DNA of 6,723 nucleotides from Erythrobacter sp. 34-65-8 (GCA_002278985.1 NCJP01000090.1:1-6723); one strand, 5' to 3'; positions 1-6,515 are shown, counted from the stretch's first letter. Notes: generated from the sequence alone by a model not told the origin. Made by a program: numbers and translations.

Positions 1-771
1 AGCGAATCGGTGGGCGAAGTGGTGGCCGATATGCGCCATGACACCGTCAACGCGATCGTCGCGGCCTCCTGTCCGGCCGGGTCCTACCCCGAGCAGTGGG
101 ACATCGAAGGCCTCAAGACCAAAGTCGAGGAAGTGCTCGGCATCACGCCCCCGATTGACGCCTGGCTGCAGGAAGACGCGGTCGAGCCCGACCTGTTCGA
201 GGAACGGATCCGCGCCGAGACCGATGCCATCATGGAGCGCAAGTTCGCCGGTGCCGACACCGAGATCTGGCGCCGGGTGGAAAAGTCGATCCTGCTGGAG
301 CGGCTGGATCATCACTGGAAGGAACACCTCGCCACGCTCGATGCGCTGCGCCAGGTCGTATTCCTGCGGGCCTATGCCCAGAAGCAGCCGATCAACGAGT
401 ACAAGCAGGAAGCGTTCGGGCTGTTCGAACGGATGCTGGAAACCCTGCGCGAGGATGTGACGGGCATTCTGGTCAAGAGCGAGCTGCGGATCACCCCGCC
501 TGCGGCACCGGCTTTGCCCGAACTGCCCGATTTCCTGACCGGCCATATCGACCCGCTGACGGGGCTCGACAATTCGGGCGACGGTGACGGTTCGGAAAGC
601 CAGCCAGCACTGTTCGGCTCGCTTGCAGGCAGCCCGCGCGCGGCGTTTTCGCCCGGCGGAGCGGCGACGGCAGCGGACAATCCCTATGCGGGAATGGAGA
701 TCAGCCGCAACGCCCCATGCCCGTGCGGTTCGGGCAGCAAGTACAAGCACTGCCACGGCGCCGCTGCCTGA
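1..771 (+). CDS. secA: Preprotein translocase ATPase SecA, C-terminal part (5' end outside window)
   Basis: SecA is the cytoplasmic motor ATPase that drives unfolded preproteins through the SecYEG channel. The first base of the window is already in frame, and 256 codons are visible up to the TGA at 769-771. The visible part covers the end of the helical wing/scaffold region: 'WDIEGLK' near residues 30-36 and '[20 protein letters not shown]', which belongs to the conserved helical scaffold. A low-complexity Gly/Ser/Ala/Asp-rich linker follows at about residues 180-230. The last 23 residues are the zinc-binding tail, with ligands C240, C242, C251 and H252 (window numbering) in the pattern CxC-x8-CH; in SecA this tail contacts SecB and ribosomes. 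The tail is complete, so the gene ends normally. Its transcript should stop at the hairpin 18 bases downstream. The helicase-like motor domains lie outside the window. The identification is firm from the scaffold plus tail. Confidence 0.97.
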   Translation, partial: SESVGEVVADMRHDTVNAIVAASCPAGSYPEQWDIEGLKTKVEEVLGITPPIDAWLQEDAVEPDLFEERIRAETDAIMERKFAGADTEIWRRVEKSILLERLDHHWKEHLATLDALRQVVFLRAYAQKQPINEYKQEAFGLFERMLETLREDVTGILVKSELRITPPAAPALPELPDFLTGHIDPLTGLDNSGDGDGSESQPALFGSLAGSPRAAFSPGGAATAADNPYAGMEISRNAPCPCGSGSKYKHCHGAAA

Positions 772-788
772 ACGCCCCCCGGAAACGG

Positions 789-827
789 AAAACCCCGCGC
801 GAGGCCAGAGCCTTGCGCGGGGTTTTT
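789..827. terminator. Bidirectional intrinsic terminator between secA and tRNA-Asn
   Basis: The perfect 12-bp stem AAAACCCCGCGC (789-800) / GCGCGGGGTTTT (815-826) continues inward through a G.U pair (801/814) and four more pairs (802-805 / 810-813) to a CAGA tetraloop, giving about 17 bp in all. On the + strand the stem runs into T5 (823-827), which suits the end of secA. On the - strand it ends in T4 (792-789), which suits the end of the convergent tRNA-Asn transcript. One hairpin therefore probably serves both genes. The structure is read directly; bidirectional function is inferred. Confidence 0.9.
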
Positions 828-846
828 CATGTCCGGTGCTAGAAAG

Positions 847-921
847 TGGCTCCCCGAGTTGGATTCGAACCAACGACCAAGTGATTAACAGTCACCTACT
901 CTACCGCTGAGCTATCGGGGA
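847..921 (-). tRNA. trnN: tRNA-Asn, anticodon GTT, with encoded CCA
   Basis: On the - strand the gene begins TCCCCGA at 921, and this pairs with TCGGGGA (857-851) to make a 7-bp acceptor stem. The discriminator base is G (850), and CCA is encoded (849-847). The D arm is GCTC/GAGT around the loop AGCGGTA. The anticodon stem encloses the loop CTGTTAA, whose anticodon GTT occupies 889-887 and reads AAC/AAU (Asn). The T arm carries the invariant GGTTCGAATCC. The length is 75 nt including CCA, which is normal. A well-formed promoter lies 25-53 bases upstream and the shared hairpin terminator lies downstream, so the gene can be an independent transcription unit, although read-through from the NAD kinase gene is possible. 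It carries an asparagine for translation; nothing in the sequence suggests a variant or pseudogene. Confidence 0.97.
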
Positions 922-945
922 GCAGCCTCTTGCGGGCAGAGCGCG

Positions 946-974
946 CCTATATGGGCGGCGGATTTGTTTGGCAA
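946..974 (-). promoter_or_regulatory. Sigma70-type promoter of tRNA-Asn
   Basis: Reading the - strand, TTGCCA (974-969; five of six to TTGACA) is followed by a 17-bp spacer and TATAGG (951-946; four of six to TATAAT). The predicted start is near 939, giving a leader of about 18 nt before the mature tRNA 5' end at 921. The bases just after the -10 box are GCGCGC. A GC-rich discriminator of this kind is known from stable-RNA promoters under stringent control in E. coli; applying that to this organism is inference. Confidence 0.72.
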
Positions 975-988
975 GTGCCCAGTGGCGT

Positions 989-1777
989 TCAGGCGAGGAA
1001 TTGCTCGGCAACGATCCGTTCGTCCAGCGCATGGCCCGGATCGAACAGCAGGGTAAGCTCGGAATCGCCCGCGATCTCGAGCGAGACTTCGGCGATGTCG
1101 CGGAATTCCTTCTGGTCAGCCACGGCGGAAACGGGGCGCTTGTCCGGCTCGTTGACCCGCAGCCGGATGGTCGAACGGTCGGGCAGGATCGCCCCGCGCC
1201 ACCGGCGCGGACGGAAGGGGCTGATCGGCGTCAGCGCCAGCAATTGCGAATCGAGCGGCAGGATCGGCCCGTTGGCGGACAGGTTGTAGGCGGTCGAACC
1301 AGCAGGAGTGGCCACCAGCACACCGTCGCAGACCAGTTCCTTGATCCGGATCCGCTCGTCCACCGAAACCTCGATCTTCGCGGTCTGGCGGGTTTCACGC
1401 AGCAAGGAGACCTCGTTGATGGCGCAGGCCACATGCCGCACGCCGGTCTGGGTCACGGCTTCCATCCGCAGCGGCGCGATAGCAATGGAGCGTGAACGAT
1501 TGACCTTGTCGAGTATCCGGCTGCCGCTGCGATAGCGGTTCATCAGGAAACCCACTGTGCCGAGGTTGAGGCCGTAGGCGGGCAGGATTGCCCCTGCATC
1601 GAGCATGGCATGGAGCGTGTGGAGCATGAAGCCGTCACCGCCCAGCACGACCACGGCATCGGCTTGCGCCATCGGCACCCAGTCATGCACTCCGGCCAGT
1701 TCGGCGGCAGCTTCCTGCGCCCGATCCGTGTCGGACGCGACCAGTGCCAGCCGCGAAAAACCGTGATTGCTGCCCAA
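989..1777 (-). CDS. nadK: NAD kinase (ATP-NAD kinase)
   Basis: This cytoplasmic enzyme phosphorylates NAD+ at the adenosine 2'-hydroxyl to make NADP+, setting the pool for reductive biosynthesis and oxidative-stress defence. The 262-residue product carries the family signatures in order: GGDG at 46-49 (phosphate-binding, catalytic Asp48), NLGTVGFL at 71-78, the NE pair at 121-122, the glycine-rich DGVLVATPAGSTAY at 151-164, and GP at 170-171. It is short compared with enterobacterial NAD kinases (about 290 residues) but matches the compact alphaproteobacterial form. The start is TTG at 1777-1775: there is no in-frame ATG or GTG that would leave the N-terminal strand (RLALVAS) intact, and a strong Shine-Dalgarno sits just upstream. 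The gene is divergent from the EAL gene, and tRNA-Asn lies 67 bases downstream on the same strand with no terminator between. Identification is firm; the exact start is likely. Confidence 0.94.
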   Translation of the reverse strand: MGSNHGFSRLALVASDTDRAQEAAAELAGVHDWVPMAQADAVVVLGGDGFMLHTLHAMLDAGAILPAYGLNLGTVGFLMNRYRSGSRILDKVNRSRSIAIAPLRMEAVTQTGVRHVACAINEVSLLRETRQTAKIEVSVDERIRIKELVCDGVLVATPAGSTAYNLSANGPILPLDSQLLALTPISPFRPRRWRGAILPDRSTIRLRVNEPDKRPVSAVADQKEFRDIAEVSLEIAGDSELTLLFDPGHALDERIVAEQFLA

Positions 1778-1784
1778 AGCCGGG

Positions 1785-1792
1785 TCCCCTCC
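1785..1792 (-). promoter_or_regulatory. Shine-Dalgarno supporting the TTG start of NAD kinase
   Basis: On the - strand GGAGGGGA (1792-1785) ends seven bases before the TTG at 1777. The match to the anti-Shine-Dalgarno sequence is much stronger than at the other starts in this window. It is the main reason for choosing the TTG codon. Confidence 0.7.
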
Positions 1793-1814
1793 GTCGCGCG
1801 ATCTGGCGCTCCCC

Positions 1815-1843
1815 TACCTATGGGCGGCTGTGCCATTTGGCAA
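1815..1843 (-). promoter_or_regulatory. Probable promoter of the NAD kinase gene
   Basis: On the - strand TTGCCA (1843-1838) is separated by 17 bp from TAGGTA (1820-1815), with the start expected near 1808 and a leader of about 30 nt that contains the Shine-Dalgarno. The -10 box is weak by itself. The case rests on its likeness to the tRNA-Asn promoter: aligned from the -35 box, 19 of 25 positions are identical, including TTGCCAAA and GCCGCCCATA at the same spacing. Confidence 0.5.
1831..1842. promoter_or_regulatory. Short dyad in the nadK/EAL divergent region, possible operator
   Basis: TGCCATTTGGCA is a perfect inverted repeat with 5-bp arms and a two-base centre. It overlaps the -35 box of the proposed nadK promoter and lies about 50 bases upstream of the EAL gene start, so a bound regulator could affect either gene. 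Arms of 5 bp can arise by chance, so this is only a candidate. Confidence 0.25.
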
Positions 1844-1853
1844 CGCATGTGAA

Positions 1854-1881
1854 ATGACAGGCCAAGGGCCGCCGACATAGG
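1854..1881 (+). promoter_or_regulatory. Weak promoter candidate for the EAL gene
   Basis: ATGACA (1854-1859; five of six to TTGACA) is followed after 16 bp by CATAGG (1876-1881), which resembles the CATA(TA)GG element at the -10 position of the two - strand promoters here. The predicted start would lie only a few bases before the ATG at 1895 or 1898, implying a very short leader. The match is weak. Confidence 0.3.
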
Positions 1882-1894
1882 CTAGGCAAGGCGC

Positions 1895-2716
1895 ATGATG
1901 ATCCCAGCCGAGCCCGTTTCCCCCGTGGTTGATCGACGCACCCGTTTTGATCGGCGCCAGCGGGCTGCGCCGGCGCAGGTGGCAGAGCTGGCCGCCGCGA
2001 TCGAACATGGTGAGATCGAGGTGCTGTTCCAGCCGCAGTATCTCTGCGCCGATGGGGCGCTGGCAGGGGCCGAGGCATTGGTGCGATGGCAGCATCCTGC
2101 CGAAGGGCTGCTGTCTGGTGACCGGGTTTTCAGCCTCGCCAAGGATGCCGGCCTTGCAGACCGCCTGGCGCAGCATGTCTGCGAAAGCGCGATGGCCAGC
2201 GCGGCCCCATGGCCGGATCACCTGCGCCTGGCCATCAATGCCACGGCAGACGATCTGGCCTCCCCCGGCTATCCGGCCATGCTTCACCAGAGCCTTGCCA
2301 AGACAGGCTTTGCTGCCTCGCGCCTGACGCTGGAGATTACCGAGCAGGCGCTGGTGCATGGGCTTGACGCGGCGGCCATGATGCTGCGGGCCCTGACCGA
2401 TCAGGGCATTGCCATCGCGCTGGACGACTTCGGTGCGGGTTTCTGCAATTTCCATTACCTGAAAGTGCTGCCGCTGGCAGCGCTGAAGCTCGATCGGTCA
2501 ATGATCGAAGGGATTACGACCGACCGGCGCGACCTTGCCGTATTCCGGGCGATCATGGCCATGGCGCGCGCCTTGGATCTGCGCGTAATTGCAGAAGGGA
2601 TCGAAACCCCGTCGCAGCGCGCAGCGGTGTGCAGGGAAGGGTGCGATCGTTGGCAGGGGTTCTACGGATACGCGCCAATCACGGCCAACGAATTTCTCGA
2701 GCTAGCCTCCGGTTGA
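1895..2716 (+). CDS. Stand-alone EAL-domain cyclic-di-GMP phosphodiesterase
   Basis: EAL proteins hydrolyse the second messenger c-di-GMP to pGpG and so favour motility over surface attachment. The 273-residue product is almost entirely one EAL domain (about 30-270), with no GGDEF, sensor or membrane segment; the N-terminus (13-23) is a short arginine-rich stretch. The residues expected for metal binding and catalysis are present: Q46, E60 of the EAL motif (60-62), R64, N115, E147, D177-D178, K198, E234, E237 and Q254. Spacing from N115 to Q254 equals that of the characterised enzyme RocR as I recall it, so activity is likely. Loop 6 reads DDFGAGFCN where DFGTGYSS is usual. Two adjacent ATGs are possible starts; AAGG at 1888-1891 fits the second (1898) slightly better. 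The last 15 bases overlap the end of mfd on the other strand. The target process cannot be told from the sequence. Confidence 0.9.
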   Translation: MMIPAEPVSPVVDRRTRFDRRQRAAPAQVAELAAAIEHGEIEVLFQPQYLCADGALAGAEALVRWQHPAEGLLSGDRVFSLAKDAGLADRLAQHVCESAMASAAPWPDHLRLAINATADDLASPGYPAMLHQSLAKTGFAASRLTLEITEQALVHGLDAAAMMLRALTDQGIAIALDDFGAGFCNFHYLKVLPLAALKLDRSMIEGITTDRRDLAVFRAIMAMARALDLRVIAEGIETPSQRAAVCREGCDRWQGFYGYAPITANEFLELASG

Positions 2717-5700
2717 GGCCTTGGCTGCGCGCCGGGCGATGGCGCTGAGGCCCTTGGTCAGCTGGAACAGGCCATTGAGGCGGCTCTGCGGGTCGGCCCA
2801 GGCACGGTTGATTACCAGCTTCATGTCCGGCCGCAGCTTGGCCGTGCCATCGAGCCGTGCGACCCAGGCGAGCAGCCCCGCCGGGTCGGGGAAATTGTCG
2901 TTGTGGAACGCCACCAGTGTACCCCGCGCACCCACATCAACCTTGGCAATGTTGGCGACAATGGCCTGCTGCTTGATCTCGATCAGCTTGACCAGGTTGG
3001 CAGTAGCGGCGGGCAGGGGGCCGAAGCGATCGATCATCTCGGCCGCCATGGCTTCGACCTCGGCCTTGTCGGCCGCGTCGTTCAGGCGGCGGTAGAGCGC
3101 CATCCTCACCGTAAGGTCCGGGACATACTCCTCGGGGATCATTATCGGCGCATCGACCGTAATCTGCGGGCTGACCGTGTCAGCCTTGGCTTCCAGCCCG
3201 GCAGCACCGGCCTTGGCGGCGAGGATCGCATCTTCCAGCATCGACTGGTAGAGCTCGAAGCCGACCTCGCGGATATGGCCGGATTGCTCATCGCCCAGCA
3301 GGTTGCCTGCGCCGCGAATGTCGAGATCGTGGCTGGCGAGCTGGAACCCGGCCCCAAGGCTGTCCAGATCACCGAGCACTTTCAGGCGTTTTTCCGCCAC
3401 TTCTGACAACTGGTTATCAGGCGCGGTGGTGAGGTAGGCATAAGCACGCAGCTTCGCCCGGCCGACCCGGCCGCGCAGCTGGTAAAGCTGGGCCAGGCCG
3501 AAGATGTCGGCGCGATGGATGATGATCGTGTTGGCGCTCGGCAGGTCGAGCCCGCTTTCGACGATCGTGGTGGAGAGCAGCACATCGTACTTGCCTTCGT
3601 AGAAGGCGCTCATCCGCTCTTCGATCTCGGTCGCGCCCATCTGGCCGTGGGCGGCAATCGCCTTCACTTCGGGTACGTGTTCGGCCAGCCAGCTTTCCAC
3701 GCCTTCCATGTCGGAGATGCGGGGCACCACGATGAAGCTCTGCCCGCCGCGATGGTGTTCGCGCAGCAAGGCCTCGCGCATCACCATGTCGTCCCACTCC
3801 ATCACGTAAGTGCGGACGGCGAGGCGATCAACCGGCGGGGTCTGGATGGTGGAGAGTTCGCGCAATCCGCTCATCGCCATCTGCAAGGTGCGCGGGATCG
3901 GCGTGGCGGTAAGGGTGAGCATATGCACGTCAGCGCGCAACTGCTTCAGCCGCTCCTTGTGGTTGACCCCGAAGCGCTGCTCCTCGTCGACGATCACCAG
4001 CCCCAGGTTGCGGAACTTGGTGGTCTTGGAGAGGATCGCGTGGGTCCCGACGATGACGTCGACCGAGCCCTTTTCCAGCCCTTCGCGGGTTTCCGCCATC
4101 TCCTTTGCCGGAACCAGCCGGCTGAGCCGTCCGACGGTGAGCGGGAAGGGCGCAAAGCGATCCGCGAAGTTCTGGTAGTGCTGGCGCGCGAGCAGGGTGG
4201 TCGGCGCCACCACCGCGACCTGGCGCCCGCTCATCGCCGCGACGAAGGCCGCCCGCATCGCGACTTCTGTCTTGCCGAAGCCGACATCGCCGCACACCAG
4301 CCGGTCCATCGGCCGGCCTGCTGCCAGATCCTCCAGCACGTCGGCAATTGCGCGGTCCTGGTCGTCGGTTTCCTGCCACGGGAAACGCTCGACGAACTGG
4401 TTGAAACTGGCATCTTCCGGTTCCAGCACCGGGGCCTTGCGCAAGGCCCGCTGGGCCGCAACCGCGAGCAGCTCGCCGGCGATCTCGCGAATGCGGTCCT
4501 TCAGCTTGGCGCGGCGTTTCTGCCAGCCTTCCCCGCCGAGCCGGTCGAGCATGACCGCCTCTTCGCTGCTGCCGTAGCGGGTGAGGACGTCGATGTTTTC
4601 GACCGGGATGTAGAGCTTGTCGCCCCCCCGGTATTCCAGCATCACGCAGTCGTGCTTGCTCTTGCCGACGATGATCGGTTCAAGGCCCAGGTACTTGCCG
4701 ATGCCATGTTCGACATGAACCACCAGGTCGCCCCGGTTGAGCGCCTGCAATTCGGCCAGGAAAGCGTCGGAATCCTTGCGTTTCTTGCGGCGGCGAACCA
4801 GCCGGTCGCCTAGCAGGTCCTGCTCGGTCAACAGCTCGATCTGGCCGCTCGCAAAGCCGCTTTCGAGCGGCAGGACCATAGCCACCGGCTGCCCCTTGGC
4901 GGCCATGCCCAGGGCTTCCTGCCAGCTTTCGGCCAGCTGTGTCGGCGCTCCCGCTTCGCTCAGGATTGAGGCGATCCGCGCCCGGCTGCCGGTCGAATAA
5001 GCCGCCAGCAGGGCCTTGCGGCCCGTCCTGGTGACGGCCTTGAGATGGGCTGCGGCTGCCTCGTAGATGTTGTCACCACGGGCGCGTTCAGGAGCGAAAT
5101 CGCGGGCTGAGGCGAAGCCGAAGTCGAGAACCTTCGCGCTCTCCGGTTCGGCGAAGATCGAGGCGCGGTGGGCCGGGGCGGACTCCAGCTTGGCGGAGAA
5201 CTCGTCGGCCGTGAGGTAGAGCGCGTCGGGGCCAAGCGGCCGGTAACTGCCCTTCGCCTGCCCGCTGGCAGAGCGGCGTTGCTCGGCATAGTCGGCGATA
5301 TCGGCCAGGCGTTCCTCGCCCGCACCGATTGCGGCATTATCAACGACGATGACATCATCATCGACGAAGTAGTCGAATAATGTCACCATCCGGTCTTCGA
5401 ACAGCGGCAGCCAGTGTTCCATCCCGGCGAGCCGGCGCCCCTCGCTGACCGCTTCGTACAGCGGGTCCTGGGTGGCGGCGGCGCCGAACTTTTCGCGATA
5501 GCGGGTGCGGAAGCGCTTGATGCTGTTTTCGTCGAGCAGGGCTTCGCTGGCTGGCAGGAGCAGGTGCGAGCCGAGCACGCCGGTGCTCATCTGGGTCGAG
5601 GGATCGAAGCTGCGCAGGCTTTCCAGCTCGTCTCCGAAGAAATCGAGCCGCAAACCTTCGTCGAGGCCAGAGGGGAAGATGTCAACGATCGAGCCGCGGA

Positions 5701-6190
5701 CCGCGTATTCGCCCTTGTCGACCACGGTATCCGTGCGGCTGTAGCCCTGGCGCTGGAGCAGGGCGCTGAGGCTTTCGCGCCCGAACTCCGTGCCGGGGCG
5801 GAAATCGCGCACGCTCTCGCGCACCCGGAACGGGGTCAGCACGCGCTGCAGCACCGCGTTGACCGTGGTCACCAGAAGTTGCGGCCCTTTGCGGCCAGCC
5901 TGCAACCGGTAGAGGGTGGCGAGACGCCGCGCACTCACGGTCAGCGCCGGGCTTGCGCGGTCATAAGGCAGGCAGTCCCATGCCGGGAATTCCAGCACTT
6001 CCAGCTCAGGGGCGAAATAGTGCGCCGCCTCCGAAACCGCGCGCATCGCTGCTTCGTCGGGCGCGATGAACACCGCGCGCTGTTTGGCGGCCCGGGCCAG
6101 GTCTGCCATCAGCAGCGGCTGCGCCCCGCGCGCCACCGAAGCGAGGGTCAGCGGCTCCCTGGCCGAAAGGATGCGGGCGATATCGGGCAT
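2702..6190 (-). CDS. mfd: Transcription-repair coupling factor Mfd
   Basis: Mfd binds RNA polymerase stalled at DNA damage, pushes it off by translocating on DNA, and recruits UvrA for nucleotide excision repair. The 1162-residue protein is full length (E. coli about 1148). Domains in order: a UvrB-like N-terminal module (to about 350) with RGSIVDIFPSG at 166-175 and no ATP-binding loop; the RNA-polymerase interaction domain from about 485 (VVHVEHGIGKYLG, 490-502); the SF2 translocase with Walker A GDVGFGKTE (634-642), DEEQ (735-738), TATPIPRTL (761-769), VESGLDLP (877-884) and QLRGRVGR (904-911); the TRG motif, LASHDLDIRGAG (951-962) to EQSGHI (968-973); and a C-terminal regulatory domain from about 1025. 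ATG at 6190 is two bases after the sdhE stop. No Shine-Dalgarno is visible before it, which suggests coupled translation. The gene is intact, and all motor motifs are present. Confidence 0.98.
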   Translation of the reverse strand: MPDIARILSAREPLTLASVARGAQPLLMADLARAAKQRAVFIAPDEAAMRAVSEAAHYFAPELEVLEFPAWDCLPYDRASPALTVSARRLATLYRLQAGRKGPQLLVTTVNAVLQRVLTPFRVRESVRDFRPGTEFGRESLSALLQRQGYSRTDTVVDKGEYAVRGSIVDIFPSGLDEGLRLDFFGDELESLRSFDPSTQMSTGVLGSHLLLPASEALLDENSIKRFRTRYREKFGAAATQDPLYEAVSEGRRLAGMEHWLPLFEDRMVTLFDYFVDDDVIVVDNAAIGAGEERLADIADYAEQRRSASGQAKGSYRPLGPDALYLTADEFSAKLESAPAHRASIFAEPESAKVLDFGFASARDFAPERARGDNIYEAAAAHLKAVTRTGRKALLAAYSTGSRARIASILSEAGAPTQLAESWQEALGMAAKGQPVAMVLPLESGFASGQIELLTEQDLLGDRLVRRRKKRKDSDAFLAELQALNRGDLVVHVEHGIGKYLGLEPIIVGKSKHDCVMLEYRGGDKLYIPVENIDVLTRYGSSEEAVMLDRLGGEGWQKRRAKLKDRIREIAGELLAVAAQRALRKAPVLEPEDASFNQFVERFPWQETDDQDRAIADVLEDLAAGRPMDRLVCGDVGFGKTEVAMRAAFVAAMSGRQVAVVAPTTLLARQHYQNFADRFAPFPLTVGRLSRLVPAKEMAETREGLEKGSVDVIVGTHAILSKTTKFRNLGLVIVDEEQRFGVNHKERLKQLRADVHMLTLTATPIPRTLQMAMSGLRELSTIQTPPVDRLAVRTYVMEWDDMVMREALLREHHRGGQSFIVVPRISDMEGVESWLAEHVPEVKAIAAHGQMGATEIEERMSAFYEGKYDVLLSTTIVESGLDLPSANTIIIHRADIFGLAQLYQLRGRVGRAKLRAYAYLTTAPDNQLSEVAEKRLKVLGDLDSLGAGFQLASHDLDIRGAGNLLGDEQSGHIREVGFELYQSMLEDAILAAKAGAAGLEAKADTVSPQITVDAPIMIPEEYVPDLTVRMALYRRLNDAADKAEVEAMAAEMIDRFGPLPAATANLVKLIEIKQQAIVANIAKVDVGARGTLVAFHNDNFPDPAGLLAWVARLDGTAKLRPDMKLVINRAWADPQSRLNGLFQLTKGLSAIARRAAKASTGG

Positions 6191-6192
6191 GG

Positions 6193-6459
6193 TCAGCGCG
6201 GAATGGAGACGTAGTCGAGCCGCTGCATCAGCGCCATCTGCGGCCCCGCGTACCGGTCAGGCACGGGCGCGGTGCTGAAGGCCCACGCGAGCACATCGAC
6301 ATCGTCTTCATCGAGCAGGGTCTCGAACCAGTCGAGCTCGGCTTCGCCCCACGTGGGGTGATAGCGGTCGAAGAACCCGCCAATAGTAAAATCGGCCTCG
6401 CGGGTACCACGATGCCAGGCGCGAAACTTGGCTCGGGCAAGGCGTACAGGATCGGGCAT
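6193..6459 (-). CDS. sdhE: Succinate dehydrogenase assembly factor SdhE (FAD assembly factor)
   Basis: SdhE (Sdh5/SDHAF2 family) is a small cytoplasmic protein that helps attach FAD covalently to the flavoprotein subunit SdhA of succinate dehydrogenase. The 88-residue product has the length of E. coli SdhE and the family's RGxxE signature, here R17-G-T-R-E21, followed by a helical segment with GGFFDRY at 27-33 and the acidic LLDEDDVDVLAWAF at 48-61. The start chosen is ATG at 6459-6457. A TTG at 6495 would add 12 residues (RRQCECPTRPA after the initiator) that do not look like the family. Neither start has a clear Shine-Dalgarno. The stop TGA (6195-6193) is followed after two bases by the mfd ATG, so the two genes are almost certainly co-transcribed. 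It is divergent from recG. The identification is good although the protein is small. Confidence 0.9.
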   Translation of the reverse strand: MPDPVRLARAKFRAWHRGTREADFTIGGFFDRYHPTWGEAELDWFETLLDEDDVDVLAWAFSTAPVPDRYAGPQMALMQRLDYVSIPR

Positions 6460-6498
6460 GGCCGGGCGGGTAGGGCACTCGCATTGGCGGCGCAAGCC

Positions 6499-6506
6499 GG
6501 TATAGA
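6499..6506. promoter_or_regulatory. TATA-like core in the recG/sdhE divergent region
   Basis: GGTATAGAC reads as TATAGA (6501-6506) on the + strand and as TATACC (6504-6499) on the - strand, so the same bases could act as a -10 box for recG and for sdhE. For recG the start would fall at about 6513-6516, at or next to the ATG. For sdhE it would fall near 6492, leaving a leader of about 33 nt. I found no convincing -35 box on either strand, so confidence is low. Confidence 0.3.
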
Positions 6507-6515
6507 CTGCGCGCG

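Noticed and set aside
584..910. Open frame ending in SPSWIRTNDQVINSHLLYR
   Set aside because: The C-terminal part is a translation of the tRNA-Asn gene on the wrong strand, a known false protein tail in databases; the rest overlaps secA and the terminator.
1814..2455. 213-codon open frame on the - strand, opposite the EAL gene
   Set aside because: The EAL frame carries a complete set of conserved catalytic residues, and the opposite frame has no recognisable features.
2705..2719. Hairpin GCCTC-CGGTT-GAGGC at the EAL/mfd junction as a terminator
   Set aside because: The stem is only 5 bp and there is no T tract on either strand.
3515..4813. 432-codon open frame on the + strand, opposite mfd
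   Set aside because: It lies wholly antisense to well-conserved mfd motor domains. Its translation is rich in His, Asp and Arg with no recognisable domain, as expected from the mirror frame of a GC-rich gene.
5414..6214. 266-codon open frame on the + strand, opposite the 5' part of mfd
   Set aside because: It has the same mirror-frame composition and no family motifs. It covers the region encoding the conserved UvrB-like module of Mfd.
6460..6495. N-terminal extension of SdhE from a TTG at 6495
   Set aside because: The extra 12 residues are Cys/Arg-rich and unlike the family, the ATG at 6459 gives the usual 88-residue length, and the TTG has no Shine-Dalgarno.
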